Source: BTRG01 sp036986275
Lineage (GTDB): Bacteria; Pseudomonadota; Gammaproteobacteria; Acidiferrobacterales; SZUA-150
Length of the DNA stretch: 41,837 nucleotides
Direction of reading: 5' to 3'
Assembly (NCBI GenBank): GCA_036986275.1
Contig: BTRG01000014.1
Span: forward strand, 1-41,837
The translations under genes were made by a program, and so were the position numbers. Shown piece by piece: positions 1-8,665 of the stretch. How positions within the stretch are numbered: position 1 is the first letter of the stretch; each line of letters starts with the position of its first letter. The notes beneath the pieces are model-generated. The model was not told where the DNA came from. It ran no database searches and saw only the letters and a list, made by a program, of their open reading frames with translations.

Positions 1-1340
1 ATCGTGCTATCTGTATCCGTAGCGGTCAACATATTGCCCATCACGTCATAGCTAAATTCCGTAATCTCACCGTTAGCATTTTTCTTGCTGAGACGATCAT
101 TAAGGTCGTATGCAAAACCGACGGTATTTCCGTTGGGATAAGTGACTGATTCCAGTTTCCGGTTTCCGTTATAGGTATAAGTAGTGACATTGCCCGCCGC
201 ATCCGTTTCCGAGATACGTTGGCCGAGCTCATCATAGTCATAACTTGTGGTATTGCCCTTGGCATCGGTGACCGACATGAGCAGGTGTCTTTGGGTGCCG
301 CAGACGGCCTGATAGCCAAAGCGCGTGATGTTGCCCTGCGCATCGGTGATGGATGTCAGCCGGCTTTGTTGGTCGTATACATAACGCGTTTCGCGGCCCA
401 GGGTATCACGCACCAAGGTTCGATTGCCCGCACTATCGTACTCATACTCTGTTTGTTCATTGTTAGCGTTCGTGGTGCGTATGAGCTGTCCGTTGGTGTC
501 ATAGTCATACTGGGTGGTTTTGTTGTCTATCGTACTGGTCAGCGGTAATCCGAACTCATTATAGGTAAAGCCGGAGACCAGGGCGCCACGGCCGGAACTG
601 ATCTTTGTAATATTGTAATTATCATCATAGACAAAGAACTGATTGACGGATCGATTCCCCGAAATAGCGATGAGCCGATTAAGATTATCGTAAAGGTATT
701 CAGATGTAAGCCCGGCGCTGTGTACCCGTGATGTGATCTGATTTTTACTGTTATAGGTCAGTGTCTCGGTAGCGCCATTGGGGTAGGTAATCTGTGTGAC
801 TTTATTGGCGCTATTGCGACCAAAGTAAGTTGAATTTCCTGATGCATCGGTACGCCTTGTTGCCGAACCGTATCTGTTTGTGACCCGGCTGTTAGCGCTC
901 CCATTCCCATCCACATAGCTATCCTCGGCCTGTGCCGTAGACGAAGCCAATGGAGCGCTGTTGCTGCTGGTCGTCGAGGACGAGTAGGCTATCCTGGCGC
1001 GACCTGAATCAAATCGGCATATTTCGCCATTGGCTTGTTCGGCCTGGACCAGGTTACCTTTCTCGCCGTAGGTGTACTTACTTGTGTTGCCCCGGCTATC
1101 GGTCTTCATAAGAATGCGATGATTGGCATCATAGCTATATGCTATGGATGCATTCTCAGGTTCATCGACCCGCAACAGATTATTATTATTGTCGATAGCG
1201 AGGGACACAATACGGCCGGCCGGATCAACGATCTCAGCGAGCCCATTTGCTCCATAATTGAATTGCCAGACATGGCCGGCGGCATTGGTTCGGGAAACCA
1301 GGCGATCTTTTTGTCTATTAAAAGGGTAGCGTCCCCTTTT
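1..1340 (-). pseudogene. RHS/YD-repeat core, detached C-terminal part of a split Rhs gene
   Basis: The minus-strand frame is open from a TGA at 1341-1343 to the window edge, about 446 codons; I checked it for stops. It encodes tandem roughly 20-residue YD repeats, for example EFSYDVMGNML, YDYDELGQRIS, YVYDQQSRLTS and YEYDSAGNRTL. Such repeats build the beta-cage shell of Rhs and teneurin-like proteins. The first in-frame ATG lies well inside (1107-1109), so this piece has no proper N-terminus and no signal peptide. It resumes where the large upstream Rhs-like ORF (1977-5582) stops, in the right order and orientation. I infer that both were one gene, now separated by about 640 bp that carries a Sel1-repeat gene. 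The C-terminal tip, which often carries a toxin in this family, lies outside the window. The family is sure; whether it is still expressed is unknown. Confidence 0.8.
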
Positions 1341-1380
1341 TCAAAACCAGAATCTGACCCATACGCTCTTCCCAAGACCT
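1321..1380. repeat. REP-like or insertion-junction sequence
   Basis: This stretch joins the end of the Sel1-repeat gene to the resumed YD frame. It contains GGGTAGCGTCCCCTTTTTC (1324-1342) followed by a TCTGACCC motif. From memory, similar short strings recur near REP-associated tyrosine transposases in gammaproteobacteria. There is no coding sense here, and the stop that closes the YD frame lies inside it. Whether it is repeated elsewhere in the genome cannot be tested from this window. Confidence 0.3.
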
Positions 1381-1389
1381 ACAAGGGGA

Positions 1390-1971
1390 TTATTCAAAAG
1401 TTATCTCGCCATATGGGTCCTTAAATGCTTTGTAAATCCCAGTAACTATACTAGCTGCCAATAAAATCATCCCTTTCGGAATATTTAGGCTTCCCTGGTA
1501 TCCTTTTATTAACATAAGCGCTACTTCTCTCTTCGCAAAAATATGGCCCAGATCAGATGCTTTTTTGAAGTATTTATATGCCAATTCTATATCCTTTTCC
1601 ACGACCTCAGCGGTAAAGTATATCTTCCCTAATTGATAATAGGCAGCACTATATCCTAGTTCTGCAGCGTGATTGAAAATAGAGACCGCTTGATTGTAAT
1701 CACCCAGCATGTAGTAAACAGTTCCCAAGAGATAAATTGCATCTACATTACCAGATTTTGCAGCTGGTACTAGCCATCTCTTAGCCTGTTCTAAATTCTT
1801 CTCTACATCATTACTTCCCTTGGAATACAACCAACCAACAAACACTTGGCTATCCACGTGGCCAGTTTCAGCAAATGGAAGATAGAGCTCCAATGCTTTA
1901 TTGTATTTTCCTTGAAAATATAATTTTCTTGCTCTCTCTAATATTTGCTCTCTATTGGTATCCATAATCAC
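1390..1971 (-). CDS. Sel1-like repeat (SLR/TPR-like) protein
   Basis: A 193-aa protein made of alpha-alpha Sel1-like repeats. Recognisable units are AKRWLVPAAKSGNVDAIYLLG, FNHAAELGYSAAYYQLGKIY and YKYFKKASDLGHIFAKREVA, each with the A-x-x-G-x-x-x-A spacing of SLRs. It has no signal peptide or membrane segment, so it is probably cytoplasmic. The first start is GTG at 1971, five bases after the stop of the Rhs N-terminal ORF; an in-frame ATG follows at 1965. The tight spacing suggests translational coupling. Its AT-rich, lysine-rich coding differs from the Rhs pieces on either side, in keeping with an inserted cassette. SLR proteins are scaffolds, and some act as immunity proteins for secreted phospholipase effectors. 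An immunity role here is only a guess from the Rhs context. Confidence 0.8.
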   Translation of the reverse strand: MIMDTNREQILERARKLYFQGKYNKALELYLPFAETGHVDSQVFVGWLYSKGSNDVEKNLEQAKRWLVPAAKSGNVDAIYLLGTVYYMLGDYNQAVSIFNHAAELGYSAAYYQLGKIYFTAEVVEKDIELAYKYFKKASDLGHIFAKREVALMLIKGYQGSLNIPKGMILLAASIVTGIYKAFKDPYGEITFE

Positions 1972-1976
1972 CAGAC

Positions 1977-4900
1977 TTAGCCATTGTAGAAAAAGGAGAC
2001 CTCCCCGGCAGGTGTGACCTTATGAATAACGCCAAAACCCCCGTCTAAAACATAAATATTATTGTCAGGACCTATCGCCAAATCATCAATATGATCAATG
2101 GAGCCCGTGAGGGTTGCAATAACTACAGGCGCACTGCCTTCCACAATGCGATACACTTCTCCAAAAATGTTGGCCACATAGATTTCACCACTTTGTGAAA
2201 CATCTAAACCACCTACATATGCCATATTATCTGCTATGACTGTTTGTGTTTTGTCAGGAGTTATTTTGTATATTTTACTATTATTGCTGTTACCGGCAGA
2301 GGAGACATAAAGATTCCCGGCACCGTCTGACGCCACACTTCTGGTGTAACCTGGCAGGCCTGTCGCCAGTTCATTGACGACCACCCTGCCGCCGGACACA
2401 ACACCGACCGTCGGGTTTAATATCTTTGCATCGCCATTACCCTGGGTAAGCAGCAGGGTTCCATCGGGGTTTTTGTGTATACGCTGAAGTTCTTCCAGGC
2501 CCCAGCCCGCGCCAAAGGGACTGGCTGACCGGTCATGCACAATCACACGGCCACCGATCTGACTGGTTTGCCCATATGAAAAGTTTGCAGGGACGCTGCC
2601 ACCACCCCCTGTGTTGTTTGCAGCACTGGTTGTTGATGACGAAAACATATTCGTCGGTCGCAGGCTGTAAGGATAGGAACCTGTTTTTAACTTCTGATCC
2701 AGGCCGTTCCTTGCGGTCCACGAATAATGAAAAGGGATCTTGCCGCCTGCGGGGCTTACGTAAATGTCTTTCTCCATACCTTCAATCGACAGGCGCGCCC
2801 GGACAGAATCGGGCGGTGTGGCCGGATCGTACAATGCCCCCATATTGATGCGTGCCGAGATATAAGGCCGAGGGGTCACAGTCCCGCTGTCGTATGCCAA
2901 TACAGGGGCATTGTTGCGGCCAAACGCCTGAAAAGAGGGCAGTTGATGCTTGAGTTTTACATTGCCTTTACAAAGCGATACCGTTGATGAACCTTTTTTG
3001 CATTCATCATCGTCTTCATCATTATCGTCTTCGGTATCGTCTTCGTCTTCCTTGTCCTCATCATCGTCGTCGGGCTCGTCCGGGGGCGGAGGGTAACCAA
3101 GTCCCGCGCAGGAAAAATGATTGACTTGAAACTCAATAAATTGCCCATCAGCCGTCACCATACCGTCGCCGGGATCGTACAGACTGGGGTTTGGGTCATC
3201 TAAACTGTGTGATGCAAAGAAGTAGGGAACCACGGTGCCTGCCGGGAGACCCAATACATTCTTGATGCGCACCGTGACCGGGGAATTAAATTCAATATGC
3301 TCGGGACCCATTTGCACACCACCGGCATACGGTATGCTGACGGGGAGATCAATGGGAAATGTCTGGCGATTCGGCAGATAAACACCCTGGATATCGGTGT
3401 CGTTTGGGAGTGCACCGGGAGGAAACGTCACTTCGACATTGCCGGTAGCATCAATAAACGTGCCGCCTGTGGCCGCGTTGATGTGTACGACCTTGTTGTC
3501 CCACGCGGTGAGCGCGACTTCACCGACTGTCGCCAGTCCACTGGGCCTTAGGTAGGTATCGCGACGCGATTCAATATAACCATCGCGAATGAAAAATAGG
3601 TTAATCCCTTTTCGTGATGGAAGTTCCAGCGCAAATCGACCGTCTGCATTGGTGTAGCCTTCTTCCGCGAAGTCGCGGGCAACCACTTTTACGTTTGCCA
3701 GACCCTGGCCGGTGGAGGCATCCACGACCCGACCCATGACACGACCGGCCACCAGGGCATGACCGGCGATCTTGGTAATGGCGCCACTTCGATTGCCGGC
3801 AGCATCTCCTGATGAGACAGCAAACTTGTCACCACGTTGTCCGCTGACAGACAGAGAGAAGGCGCCGCTCCCATCCGCTACCACCTGAAAGATTTCACCC
3901 GTGCGAAGGTTCCTAATATACACTGTCGCGTTGGCTTCAACCGAACCCGCGACGCCTGTAAAGGTGTAGCTGCCGTCACCATTATCAGACAATGAAATAC
4001 CTTCACGTATGGGATCTTTTGGCGGGATGGTGTCCAGTGTGTAGCCAAGTATTAAAGTAGCGACATTACCCACCGCGTCACTTGCATTCAGATAAAACGT
4101 GTTGATACCTTCGTTGAGGATAATATTGAAGCCAAAGCCGGCGCCGGAACCGAACAGTGTTGAGCCGCCATATAGAAAGGTTACCGTGGCCTGTGGATCA
4201 TCTGTTATGCCTGATAGCAATACTTCATTGGATGAAAGGACGGCGCCATTTAATGGAGAAACCGCAGTAAAAAGCGGTGCTATGGTGTCAATTGTAAAAT
4301 CCAGGTCTTCAGGTCCGGCCATGTGGCCTAGAGGATCGAGGGCGTAAGCGCTAACAGTATTCTGTCCTTCGGGATATCGTACGCCGGGACTATAAATAGC
4401 TGTATCTCCGTTTCTTGTGAGCAGGGGCGATACATCCGTCCCGTTAAGCGACAGGAAAACAGACGTCTCATCGAAATAGACTGGCCCCAGGTCACAACTG
4501 ACACCGTTGCACAAGCTGTCCAACTGCAATTCGATCGGCAAAAATGCATCGTTTGAGGCTGAATGATTATCAGGTGATAGAAAGGAGAGTGTTGGCGTGA
4601 TCAAGTGTGCCGACACACCCAGGGCCTCGGGCTTCGGCGGAATGGTAACAGTTACCAGCGAAACGATGCCATCGTGGACTTTATACAACGCATTTCTGGT
4701 TAGCACCCATAAGGCTTGATTTCCCAGATCAAATGCTATGTCTTTGATTTTATTGTAGGCAAAATGAGAAGCTGAAAATTCGTATACGACTCCGCCGATT
4801 TTATTCAGCGCGAGCAATCGCTCATCCGAAGCAATCCAGAGGCGCCCTGTGACTGGATCCAGCGCTGCCTCTTCCCATTCATCTTCGTCATCGCCATCGC

Positions 4901-5582
4901 CTTGCAGTAAGGTTATGGATACGGGAGGATCAATAAAGCTGTCAATCGCATACCGGTATGCCGGGCCATGTTCACAGATCAACCATAGCGCTTTTGCCAA
5001 ATCGTCAACTACAACGGTTTCACTTTCACAGTTGGCGGGTAATGTCGCCATCTGAACAATTGAACCATTGGTCGTTAACTGGTTTATATAGTGTTTTGTT
5101 ACCAACCAGACAACACCATCCTGACTGACAGCCATACTTTCTAATTCATTATCGAGATCCCACGTCTGAATGAGGGCCCCTGCGGGGCTCAATAACGCCA
5201 GTTTTCTTTCATCGCTTAGCCATAGGTTGCCGGTATGTGCATCCAATACCGCGATATCCATTTTTTTCAGAGATATCGTTGACGCGTCCAGCGACAATAG
5301 AGCGTTGCCGTCCGGATTGATTTTTGTGAGGGATGAGTCAGCGATTAACCAAACATCGCCAGTCCTGGGATCGACAAGGGCGTTTTCGTGCTTTTGTGAG
5401 AGAGGGATGCTTTTTGAGACTGTACTGCTTGATACATCGATCCGGTAGAGATCGCTTTTCCCTAATAACCAGATCACATTGTTGCTTGCGAGCGAGGCAA
5501 AAGAGGATGCTATCAACAGCAGCGGAAGTGCTATCCATAGTCTTAAAGTAACGAACTTACCGCCAAAGTACTTGCCATTCAT
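1977..5582 (-). CDS. Secreted Rhs-like giant protein, N-terminal part (propeller, Ig-like, CarboxypepD_reg, ZU5-like)
   Basis: A 1201-aa protein when started at the ATG at 5582, which has GGAGG eight bases upstream and leads into a signal peptide (basic start, hydrophobic LWIALPLLLIASSFASLAS). A longer frame exists but lacks both. Order of parts: a beta-propeller (about 30-320), Ig-like bacterial domains with TIAP/TIPP boundaries (about 370-580), a carboxypeptidase-regulatory-like fold (GRVMGRVVDASTGQGLANVKV), a ZU5-like segment (GGTFIDATGNVEVTFPPGAL) and a strongly acidic Asp/Glu tract. The Rhs entry segment DRSASPFGAGWGLEEL and NHL-type repeats follow. The ORF ends abruptly at FFYNG, where YD repeats are expected; they resume at 1340. 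I read it as the 5' part of a split Rhs gene whose product is exported and could face the cell surface. Family assignment is firm, function unknown. Confidence 0.8.
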   Translation of the reverse strand: MNGKYFGGKFVTLRLWIALPLLLIASSFASLASNNVIWLLGKSDLYRIDVSSSTVSKSIPLSQKHENALVDPRTGDVWLIADSSLTKINPDGNALLSLDASTISLKKMDIAVLDAHTGNLWLSDERKLALLSPAGALIQTWDLDNELESMAVSQDGVVWLVTKHYINQLTTNGSIVQMATLPANCESETVVVDDLAKALWLICEHGPAYRYAIDSFIDPPVSITLLQGDGDDEDEWEEAALDPVTGRLWIASDERLLALNKIGGVVYEFSASHFAYNKIKDIAFDLGNQALWVLTRNALYKVHDGIVSLVTVTIPPKPEALGVSAHLITPTLSFLSPDNHSASNDAFLPIELQLDSLCNGVSCDLGPVYFDETSVFLSLNGTDVSPLLTRNGDTAIYSPGVRYPEGQNTVSAYALDPLGHMAGPEDLDFTIDTIAPLFTAVSPLNGAVLSSNEVLLSGITDDPQATVTFLYGGSTLFGSGAGFGFNIILNEGINTFYLNASDAVGNVATLILGYTLDTIPPKDPIREGISLSDNGDGSYTFTGVAGSVEANATVYIRNLRTGEIFQVVADGSGAFSLSVSGQRGDKFAVSSGDAAGNRSGAITKIAGHALVAGRVMGRVVDASTGQGLANVKVVARDFAEEGYTNADGRFALELPSRKGINLFFIRDGYIESRRDTYLRPSGLATVGEVALTAWDNKVVHINAATGGTFIDATGNVEVTFPPGALPNDTDIQGVYLPNRQTFPIDLPVSIPYAGGVQMGPEHIEFNSPVTVRIKNVLGLPAGTVVPYFFASHSLDDPNPSLYDPGDGMVTADGQFIEFQVNHFSCAGLGYPPPPDEPDDDDEDKEDEDDTEDDNDEDDDECKKGSSTVSLCKGNVKLKHQLPSFQAFGRNNAPVLAYDSGTVTPRPYISARINMGALYDPATPPDSVRARLSIEGMEKDIYVSPAGGKIPFHYSWTARNGLDQKLKTGSYPYSLRPTNMFSSSTTSAANNTGGGGSVPANFSYGQTSQIGGRVIVHDRSASPFGAGWGLEELQRIHKNPDGTLLLTQGNGDAKILNPTVGVVSGGRVVVNELATGLPGYTRSVASDGAGNLYVSSAGNSNNSKIYKITPDKTQTVIADNMAYVGGLDVSQSGEIYVANIFGEVYRIVEGSAPVVIATLTGSIDHIDDLAIGPDNNIYVLDGGFGVIHKVTPAGEVSFFYNG

Positions 5583-5590
5583 TGCACAAT

Positions 5591-5595
5591 CCTCC
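5591..5595 (-). promoter_or_regulatory. Shine-Dalgarno site fixing the start of the Rhs-like gene
   Basis: GGAGG on the minus strand with an 8-base spacer to the ATG at 5582. This start gives a clean signal peptide, whereas starts further upstream would bury it behind 27 polar residues. Confidence 0.6.
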
Positions 5596-5620
5596 CAGAT
5601 TATTACTGCAATGATTACCT

Positions 5621-5896
5621 TTACATAAGCTGATGCGTGCTTATTCCCTTTGTTGCAAGGCAATGAATCTTGTCATCACTCTTCACCCATAATCCCGATC
5701 CAAGCGAATTATTTTGATAATAAAGCGCTAATCGACTGGCTCTATAGGGATTTGAGGTTATTGATTTTAGTATTGTGCCCGTCCCTATAAACTGAAGTTT
5801 CCCAATATCGTCGCTAATCTTAATGACGATTGCGGTTAGCACCATATCAACTTCCACTGTCGAATACAAATATTTCAATAGTTTGAATGCGCGCAT
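5621..5896 (-). CDS. Doubtful 91-aa ORF
   Basis: An open frame of 91 codons upstream of the Rhs-like gene. It has no family I recognise, no signal peptide and no well-placed Shine-Dalgarno site; an AAGGAG lies more than 20 bases upstream of the ATG. The region is AT-rich. It may be a small orphan gene or chance. Confidence 0.2.
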   Translation of the reverse strand: MRAFKLLKYLYSTVEVDMVLTAIVIKISDDIGKLQFIGTGTILKSITSNPYRASRLALYYQNNSLGSGLWVKSDDKIHCLATKGISTHQLM

Positions 5897-6158
5897 ATTT
5901 ATTGCTAGTTAGCGCAACTCCTTGATGTATTATATTAGTGTTGCACTACAAGTTTATGAATTGTAGGAAAATATTGTTGCCGCAAACTAATCAAAAGATT
6001 GCTGCATTACAGTATTAAGGAATGCTAATACTTTGCAATATTTGCCCAACAATGAGCTTTATTAATCGACCAAGGTTTGTGCAGCGGTATATATGGTGCG
6101 AAGCCGGCGGGTGTTACTTTGTAAACTGATGGCGATTAATAAAAACCATCTAAAATAG
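5897..6158. other. AT-rich intergenic stretch
   Basis: Lies between the doubtful 91-aa ORF and the 3' end of bioA. I see no gene, no strong terminator and no repeat. Just past the bioA stop there is only a weak stem (GATGG/CCATC) around a T-rich loop. The minus-strand promoter for the Rhs-like gene probably lies here or just downstream, but no clean -35/-10 pair stands out. Confidence 0.4.
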
Positions 6159-7508
6159 TCAGTCTTTTGTAGCCAGGTCTATGCCCTCTTCGGCAACCCT
6201 TGCCAGCATCTCAATTTCTTCTTCGTTGATGACGTAGGGCGGCATAAAATACACAACATTGCCCAGGGGTCTTAGCAATGCTTCATGCTCCAGGCCATAA
6301 CGGTAGACCTGCAGGCCGCGGCGTTCTTGCCAGGGATAGTCTTCACGCTTGGCTTTGTCTTTTATCATCTCGATCGCCAGTATCATTCCTGTCTGACGGA
6401 CTTCCGCGATGTGTGGATGCATGCATAATGATTCAGTGGCCTTGCCCATGCTGTAGGCTAATTGTTTATTGCGTTCGATAATATTTTCCTTATCGAGGAT
6501 ATCCAGCGTCGCGACAGCGGCGGCACAGGCCAGTGCATTGCCGGTATAACTGTGCGAATGCAGGAAGGCCTTGAGTGAGCTGTAATCATCGTAGAAGGCA
6601 TTGTAGATGTGTTCATGGGTCAGGCACGCCGACAGTGGCAAGTAACCTCCTGTTAGGCCTTTTCCGATCAGCAGAAAATCGGGGCTGATGCCGGCCTGCT
6701 CGCAGGCAAACAGGGTGCCGGTACGGCCCATGCCGACAGCAATCTCATCGGCGATCAGGTGAACATCGAATTCATCACAGGCCTTGCGCAAGAGTTTAAG
6801 GTAGACGGGGTCATACATGCGCATATTGCCGGCACACTGCACAAGTGGCTCGATAATGACAGCACAGGTCTGTTGCGCGTGTTGTTCCAGCAGACGTCGC
6901 ATGTCTGCAAAGGCGCGCGCCGAACAGTCGGCCCAGCTCTCGCCCACCTCCCGTTGATAGCAGTCGGGGGATTGGGCTTGCAGCGTATCCAGCAACAAGG
7001 GTGCATAGGTTTCTTTATACAGGGCGACATCTCCCACCGATAGCGCCCCCAGGGTCTCGCCGTGATAACTGTTTTTGAGGCTGATGAAGCGGGTTTTTTC
7101 TGTGTTGCCCGTGTTGAACCAATAGTGGTAACTCATTTTCATGGCAATTTCGACAGCGGACGAACCATTGTCGGCATAAAATACGCGCGCCAGACCTGAA
7201 GGCGCCAGTTCCAGCAAGCGCTCAGAAAGTGTGATGGCCGGTTCGTGTGTAAAACCGGCGAGCATGACATGCTCCAGGTTCTCTGCCTGTCTGCATATAG
7301 CGGAATTTATCTTGGGATGGCTGTGTCCCAGGATGTTGACCCACCACGAACTGATCGCATCCAGATAGCGTCTGCCATCGTAATCTTCCAGCCATACACC
7401 CTGGCCCCGCTTGATGGGAATCATGGGTAGGGTTTCGTGGTCTTTCATCTGCGTGCAGGGATGCCACAACACCCGCAGATCTTTTGCTGCCCACTCTGCA
7501 TTGTTCAT
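6159..7508 (-). CDS. bioA: Adenosylmethionine-8-amino-7-oxononanoate aminotransferase
   Basis: PLP-dependent class III aminotransferase that converts KAPA to DAPA in biotin synthesis with S-adenosylmethionine as amino donor. It is cytoplasmic and homodimeric. The N-terminal LWHPCTQMKD and YLDAISSWWVNILGHSHP match BioA and separate it from ornithine/GABA aminotransferases. The PLP lysine lies in LLIGKGLTGGYLPLSA and the aspartate in LIADEIAVGMGRTG. Length is about 449 aa from the ATG at 7508; a TTG five codons upstream is also possible, and neither has a good Shine-Dalgarno site. It stands alone here: bioF, bioH, bioC and bioD are not next to it. A strong hairpin separates it from the upstream binding-protein gene, so it is probably transcribed on its own. 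Confidence 0.92.
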   Translation of the reverse strand: MNNAEWAAKDLRVLWHPCTQMKDHETLPMIPIKRGQGVWLEDYDGRRYLDAISSWWVNILGHSHPKINSAICRQAENLEHVMLAGFTHEPAITLSERLLELAPSGLARVFYADNGSSAVEIAMKMSYHYWFNTGNTEKTRFISLKNSYHGETLGALSVGDVALYKETYAPLLLDTLQAQSPDCYQREVGESWADCSARAFADMRRLLEQHAQQTCAVIIEPLVQCAGNMRMYDPVYLKLLRKACDEFDVHLIADEIAVGMGRTGTLFACEQAGISPDFLLIGKGLTGGYLPLSACLTHEHIYNAFYDDYSSLKAFLHSHSYTGNALACAAAVATLDILDKENIIERNKQLAYSMGKATESLCMHPHIAEVRQTGMILAIEMIKDKAKREDYPWQERRGLQVYRYGLEHEALLRPLGNVVYFMPPYVINEEEIEMLARVAEEGIDLATKD

Positions 7509-7648
7509 GGGCAAACGATACAAGAATTGCGGGCATGACCCAACAGGCTAACCTGCTTTATTGTTTGTATCCTGTTCGGTCGTTGAAAGGTGCCAGGCGA
7601 TACGGGGCAAGGGATGTTCCTCCATCCATGGAGGGTCAGAGGGCTTGC

Positions 7649-7680
7649 GTTGAAAAAGGCCATGCAAGGCCTTTTTCAAC
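7649..7680. terminator. Perfect 13-bp inverted repeat, terminator-like
   Basis: Arms GTTGAAAAAGGCC (7649-7661) and GGCCTTTTTCAAC (7668-7680) around a 6-base loop. The T-run sits on the 3' arm on either strand, so it could act in both directions. It lies seven bases past the stop of the PhnD-like gene. Confidence 0.7.
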
Positions 7681-7686
7681 ATCCTG

Positions 7687-8532
7687 TTAGTAACCCCAAT
7701 ATTTCTTGAGTATGAAATTATGACCGGCATAGATTTTGGCATTGGCCGGATCAAATTTCTTGAATCCGATGCCTTTCAGCATGGACTGGCCTGCTTTTGT
7801 ATTGTGGGCCTCAAGCAGGGCGCGCTGAATCTTGCCCCGTAACTTAGGGTCCAGATTGGATGTTGCGGAGAAGGCAATATGGGGGATGGGCTCCGTGGTG
7901 ACCACTACCGAGATGGGCGCAGCCTCCGCCATATACTGACTGACCACAGGGGTCGGCATAATGGCGGCGTGGACCTTACCCTCGATTAACATATCCATTC
8001 CGGCCCGGGCGCTGGGGGTCTCTATAATGATGGGTTGGCGCATGGGGTTGGGAAACATCGCATTCAAGCGGGCCGCACCGATGCTGGGTGCGCCTAAGGT
8101 CGCGATACGCTTGCCTATCAGTTCTGAGGGTTCGAATACAAATAGATCCTCCCTGACGACGAGGGAATAACTGACGTAGTCCGGGATTTTCGCTAACACT
8201 TTGTAGCCTTGTTTTTGGGCGCGATAATCCGTGAAATGCGCGGCATCGAGTACCAGCCCATACTTATTAGGTTTGCGAATCGAGCTCCAGTAGGCCAGGA
8301 AATTGGGCATGGTTTTGATGACCACATGCCTGCCCGTCACTTTACCAAGATAGTCTGCCAGCGGCTGAAAGGCCTGGCGCGTTTTTTCTTCAGAAAGAAT
8401 GGGTTGGATCGCAAGTTCCAGCGTGTCCAGGGGTTTCGCGGCCGCGGCATTTGAGAGCAGGAGGGTTAGTGTGAGCGCGGACAGAACAACTGACGCATAA
8501 TGATGCATGGTTTTCATGACTGGATTCTTCAT
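7687..8532 (-). CDS. PhnD-like phosphate/phosphonate-type periplasmic binding protein
   Basis: A 281-aa solute-binding protein of the PhnD/PtxB type (type 2 periplasmic binding fold). A signal peptide covers about residues 1-33 and ends near AAAAKP. The mature part holds the family features LADYLGKVTGRHV, a segment like YGLVLDAAHFTDYRAQKQGYKVLA, and GKRIATLGAPSIGAARL. The ATG at 8532 is preferred because AGAGGTGA lies seven bases upstream; the earlier GTG is part of that site. No permease or ATPase gene is adjacent, so it is a solitary binding protein. Solitary members often feed sensor kinases or unlinked transporters, and the ligand cannot be told from sequence. A terminator-like repeat follows. 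Confidence 0.8.
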   Translation of the reverse strand: MKNPVMKTMHHYASVVLSALTLTLLLSNAAAAKPLDTLELAIQPILSEEKTRQAFQPLADYLGKVTGRHVVIKTMPNFLAYWSSIRKPNKYGLVLDAAHFTDYRAQKQGYKVLAKIPDYVSYSLVVREDLFVFEPSELIGKRIATLGAPSIGAARLNAMFPNPMRQPIIIETPSARAGMDMLIEGKVHAAIMPTPVVSQYMAEAAPISVVVTTEPIPHIAFSATSNLDPKLRGKIQRALLEAHNTKAGQSMLKGIGFKKFDPANAKIYAGHNFILKKYWGY

Positions 8533-8665
8533 GGCAGTCACCTCTGTTGATTGGTTTATGACATATATGCCTGCAGCCTCCGTGTCGCGTAAAAGTGACA
8601 GATTACCCTGTCTTAATAAATGGAATGCATAGAGCGTGCCTGAATTCTACAAGTAATTGATTTAT

